Source: Acidobacteriota bacterium (GTDB taxonomy: Bacteria; Acidobacteriota; Terriglobia; UBA7540). Taken from it: 5,584 nt of DNA. The notes beneath the pieces were generated by a model, which was given only the letters and a program-made list of their open reading frames with translations, did no database searches and had not been told where the DNA came from. Below, piece by piece: positions 4,338 through 5,584 of the stretch. The position numbers and the translations under genes were made by a program. The stretch is taken from NCBI GenBank assembly GCA_003171295.1, contig PMYF01000767.1:1-5584 (forward strand). The letters are read 5' to 3'. Numbering within the stretch: the first letter of the stretch is position 1; the number at the start of each line of letters is the position of its first letter.

Positions 4338-5584
4338 ATGATTCTCCGCTACACGCGCCCGGAAATGGGCCGCATCTGGACAGACGAAAACAAGTTTCAG
4401 AAATGGCTGGACGTGGAAATCGCCACGGCCGAGGTGGAAGCTGAAAGTGGGCTGATTCCCAAAGCCGCCGCGCGCGCCATCCGCAAGAAAGCGCGCTTCG
4501 AGGTCGAGCGCATTCTCGAAATCGAACGCCAGGTGAAGCATGACGTAATCGCCTTCACCACCAACGTGGCGGAGCACGTGGGCCACGAGGGGCGCTATGT
4601 CCACTATGGCCTTACTTCGAACGACGTGGTGGACACGGCGCAGGCGCTACTGGTGCGCGAAGCCTCTGCCCTGCTGCTCGCGGGAGGGAACCGCCTGGGC
4701 GAAGTCCTGAAGAAGCGCGCCTTGGAGTTTCAGCACACACCCATGATCGGCCGCACCCACGGCATTCACGCTGAGCCCATCACCTTCGGTTGCAAGCTCG
4801 CCATCTGGTACGCGGAAAACCAGCGCAATGTGGAGCGCCTGGCTTATGCCGCGGAGCAGATGCGGGTCGGCAAGATTTCCGGCGCCGTGGGCACTTATAC
4901 GCACCTACCGCCCGCCATCGAAAAGAAAATCTGCCAACGTCTGGGCTTGGAGGCTGCAGTTGTCTCGTCGCAAGTCATTCAGCGCGACCGCCACGCGTTC
5001 TACATGTCGACGCTCGCGGTTGCCGCGGCCTCGCTCGAAAAGATCGCGCTGGAAGTCCGTGGCCTGCAGCGCACGGAAGTGCGCGAGGTGGAAGAGTATT
5101 TCTCGCCCGAGCAGAAGGGCTCTTCCGCCATGCCGCACAAGCGGAATCCCATCACCGCTGAGCAGATTTGCGGCTTGGCGCGCGTGCTGCGGGCGAATGC
5201 CCAGGCGGCGCTGGAGAATGTGGCGCTCTGGCACGAGCGCGATATTTCGCATTCCTCCGTCGAACGCGTGATTCTGCCCGATTCCACCATCTTGCTCGAT
5301 TACCTCCTGGCCAAGACCGCCCACCTGGTCGAAACCATGTTCGTCTACCCCGACCGCATGCGCGAGAACATGGATTTGTTGAAGGGCTTGATATTTTCAG
5401 GCCAGTTGTTGTTGGATTTGGTCGAGAGGGGGGCGCGGCGCGAGGACGCCTATCGCTGGGTGCAGCGCAACGCCATGCAGGTTTGGGAGACGCGGGAGGA
5501 TTTTCGCACGCTGGTTGAACGCGACCCCGACATCCGCCAGTATTTGAAGCCCAGCGAGATTGCCGAAATCTTCAAGGTGGAGCG
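4338..5584 (+). CDS. purB: Adenylosuccinate lyase, 3' truncated by the window edge
   Basis: 415 codons are visible with no stop; the family is about 430 residues, so only the last 15-20 are missing. PurB is a cytosolic homotetramer of the aspartase/fumarase superfamily. It removes fumarate twice in purine synthesis: from SAICAR to give AICAR, and from adenylosuccinate to give AMP. The N-terminus RYTRPEMGRIWTDENKF is typical of the bacterial short type. Conserved points are His68 (in VKHDVIAF), His89 (in YVHYGLTSNDVVDTA), the catalytic His141 (in GRTHGIHAEP), and the flexible catalytic loop GSSAMPHKRNP at 261-271, the superfamily signature with the catalytic serine. The His numbering coincides with that known for the Bacillus enzyme. 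WHERDISHSSVER (near 297-309) is also a family block. ATG 4338 gives the standard N-terminus; no good Shine-Dalgarno precedes it, which is unlike the other genes in the window. No other purine gene is visible. Confidence 0.97.
   Translation, partial: MILRYTRPEMGRIWTDENKFQKWLDVEIATAEVEAESGLIPKAAARAIRKKARFEVERILEIERQVKHDVIAFTTNVAEHVGHEGRYVHYGLTSNDVVDTAQALLVREASALLLAGGNRLGEVLKKRALEFQHTPMIGRTHGIHAEPITFGCKLAIWYAENQRNVERLAYAAEQMRVGKISGAVGTYTHLPPAIEKKICQRLGLEAAVVSSQVIQRDRHAFYMSTLAVAAASLEKIALEVRGLQRTEVREVEEYFSPEQKGSSAMPHKRNPITAEQICGLARVLRANAQAALENVALWHERDISHSSVERVILPDSTILLDYLLAKTAHLVETMFVYPDRMRENMDLLKGLIFSGQLLLDLVERGARREDAYRWVQRNAMQVWETREDFRTLVERDPDIRQYLKPSEIAEIFKVE

Noticed and set aside
4145..4444. 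Plus-strand frame starting with GTG 4145 after the strong Shine-Dalgarno
   Set aside because: The spacing to AGGAGGT is only two bases, the product is Arg/Pro/Ser-rich, and it overlaps the first 100 bases of purB in another frame.
4017..4604. 195-codon minus-strand open frame across the purB 5' end
   Set aside because: It lies antisense to conserved purB and WalJ-like coding sequence; long antisense frames are expected in GC-rich DNA.

Overview
The window comes from a GC-rich bacterial chromosome, most likely an acidobacterium or a close relative. This is an inference. It rests on the GC-rich coding style, a PEP-CTERM surface protein with an Arg-rich tail, a periplasmic two-BON-domain protein (both point to a Gram-negative envelope), and housekeeping genes interspersed with short regulatory intergenic regions. 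No phage, insertion sequence, CRISPR array, rRNA or convincing tRNA is visible.

Layout, left to right. (1) The 3' part of an M16 zinc peptidase gene on the + strand, ending at 1088 and followed by a good intrinsic terminator. (2) A 178-residue exported protein with two BON domains (1267-1803, +), with a strong Shine-Dalgarno and an inverted repeat in its leader. (3) A 293-base convergent intergenic region with several GC-rich hairpins; the one at 1978-2008 looks like the terminator of the minus-strand gene. (4) A 219-residue PEP-CTERM secreted protein on the - strand (2756-2097). Its upstream region holds a textbook sigma-54 -24/-12 element and two inverted repeats placed like activator sites. 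(5) A 514-base divergent intergenic region, which also carries a perfect TATAAT for the next gene. (6) A WalJ/YycJ-type metallo-beta-lactamase-fold hydrolase (3271-4053, +). (7) A possible 21-codon membrane micropeptide with its own Shine-Dalgarno (4152-4217, +), then a small terminator-like hairpin. (8) purB, adenylosuccinate lyase (from 4338, running off the right edge), with all expected catalytic motifs.

The genes do not form one pathway. M16 peptidase, WalJ-like hydrolase and PurB are housekeeping functions (proteolysis, nucleic-acid hydrolase family, purine synthesis). The BON protein and the PEP-CTERM protein belong to the envelope and surface. The most interesting part is the control region of the PEP-CTERM gene, where the sequence supports sigma-54-dependent, activator-driven expression of a sorted exoprotein. 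The candidate micropeptide between the hydrolase and purB is the other item worth testing.
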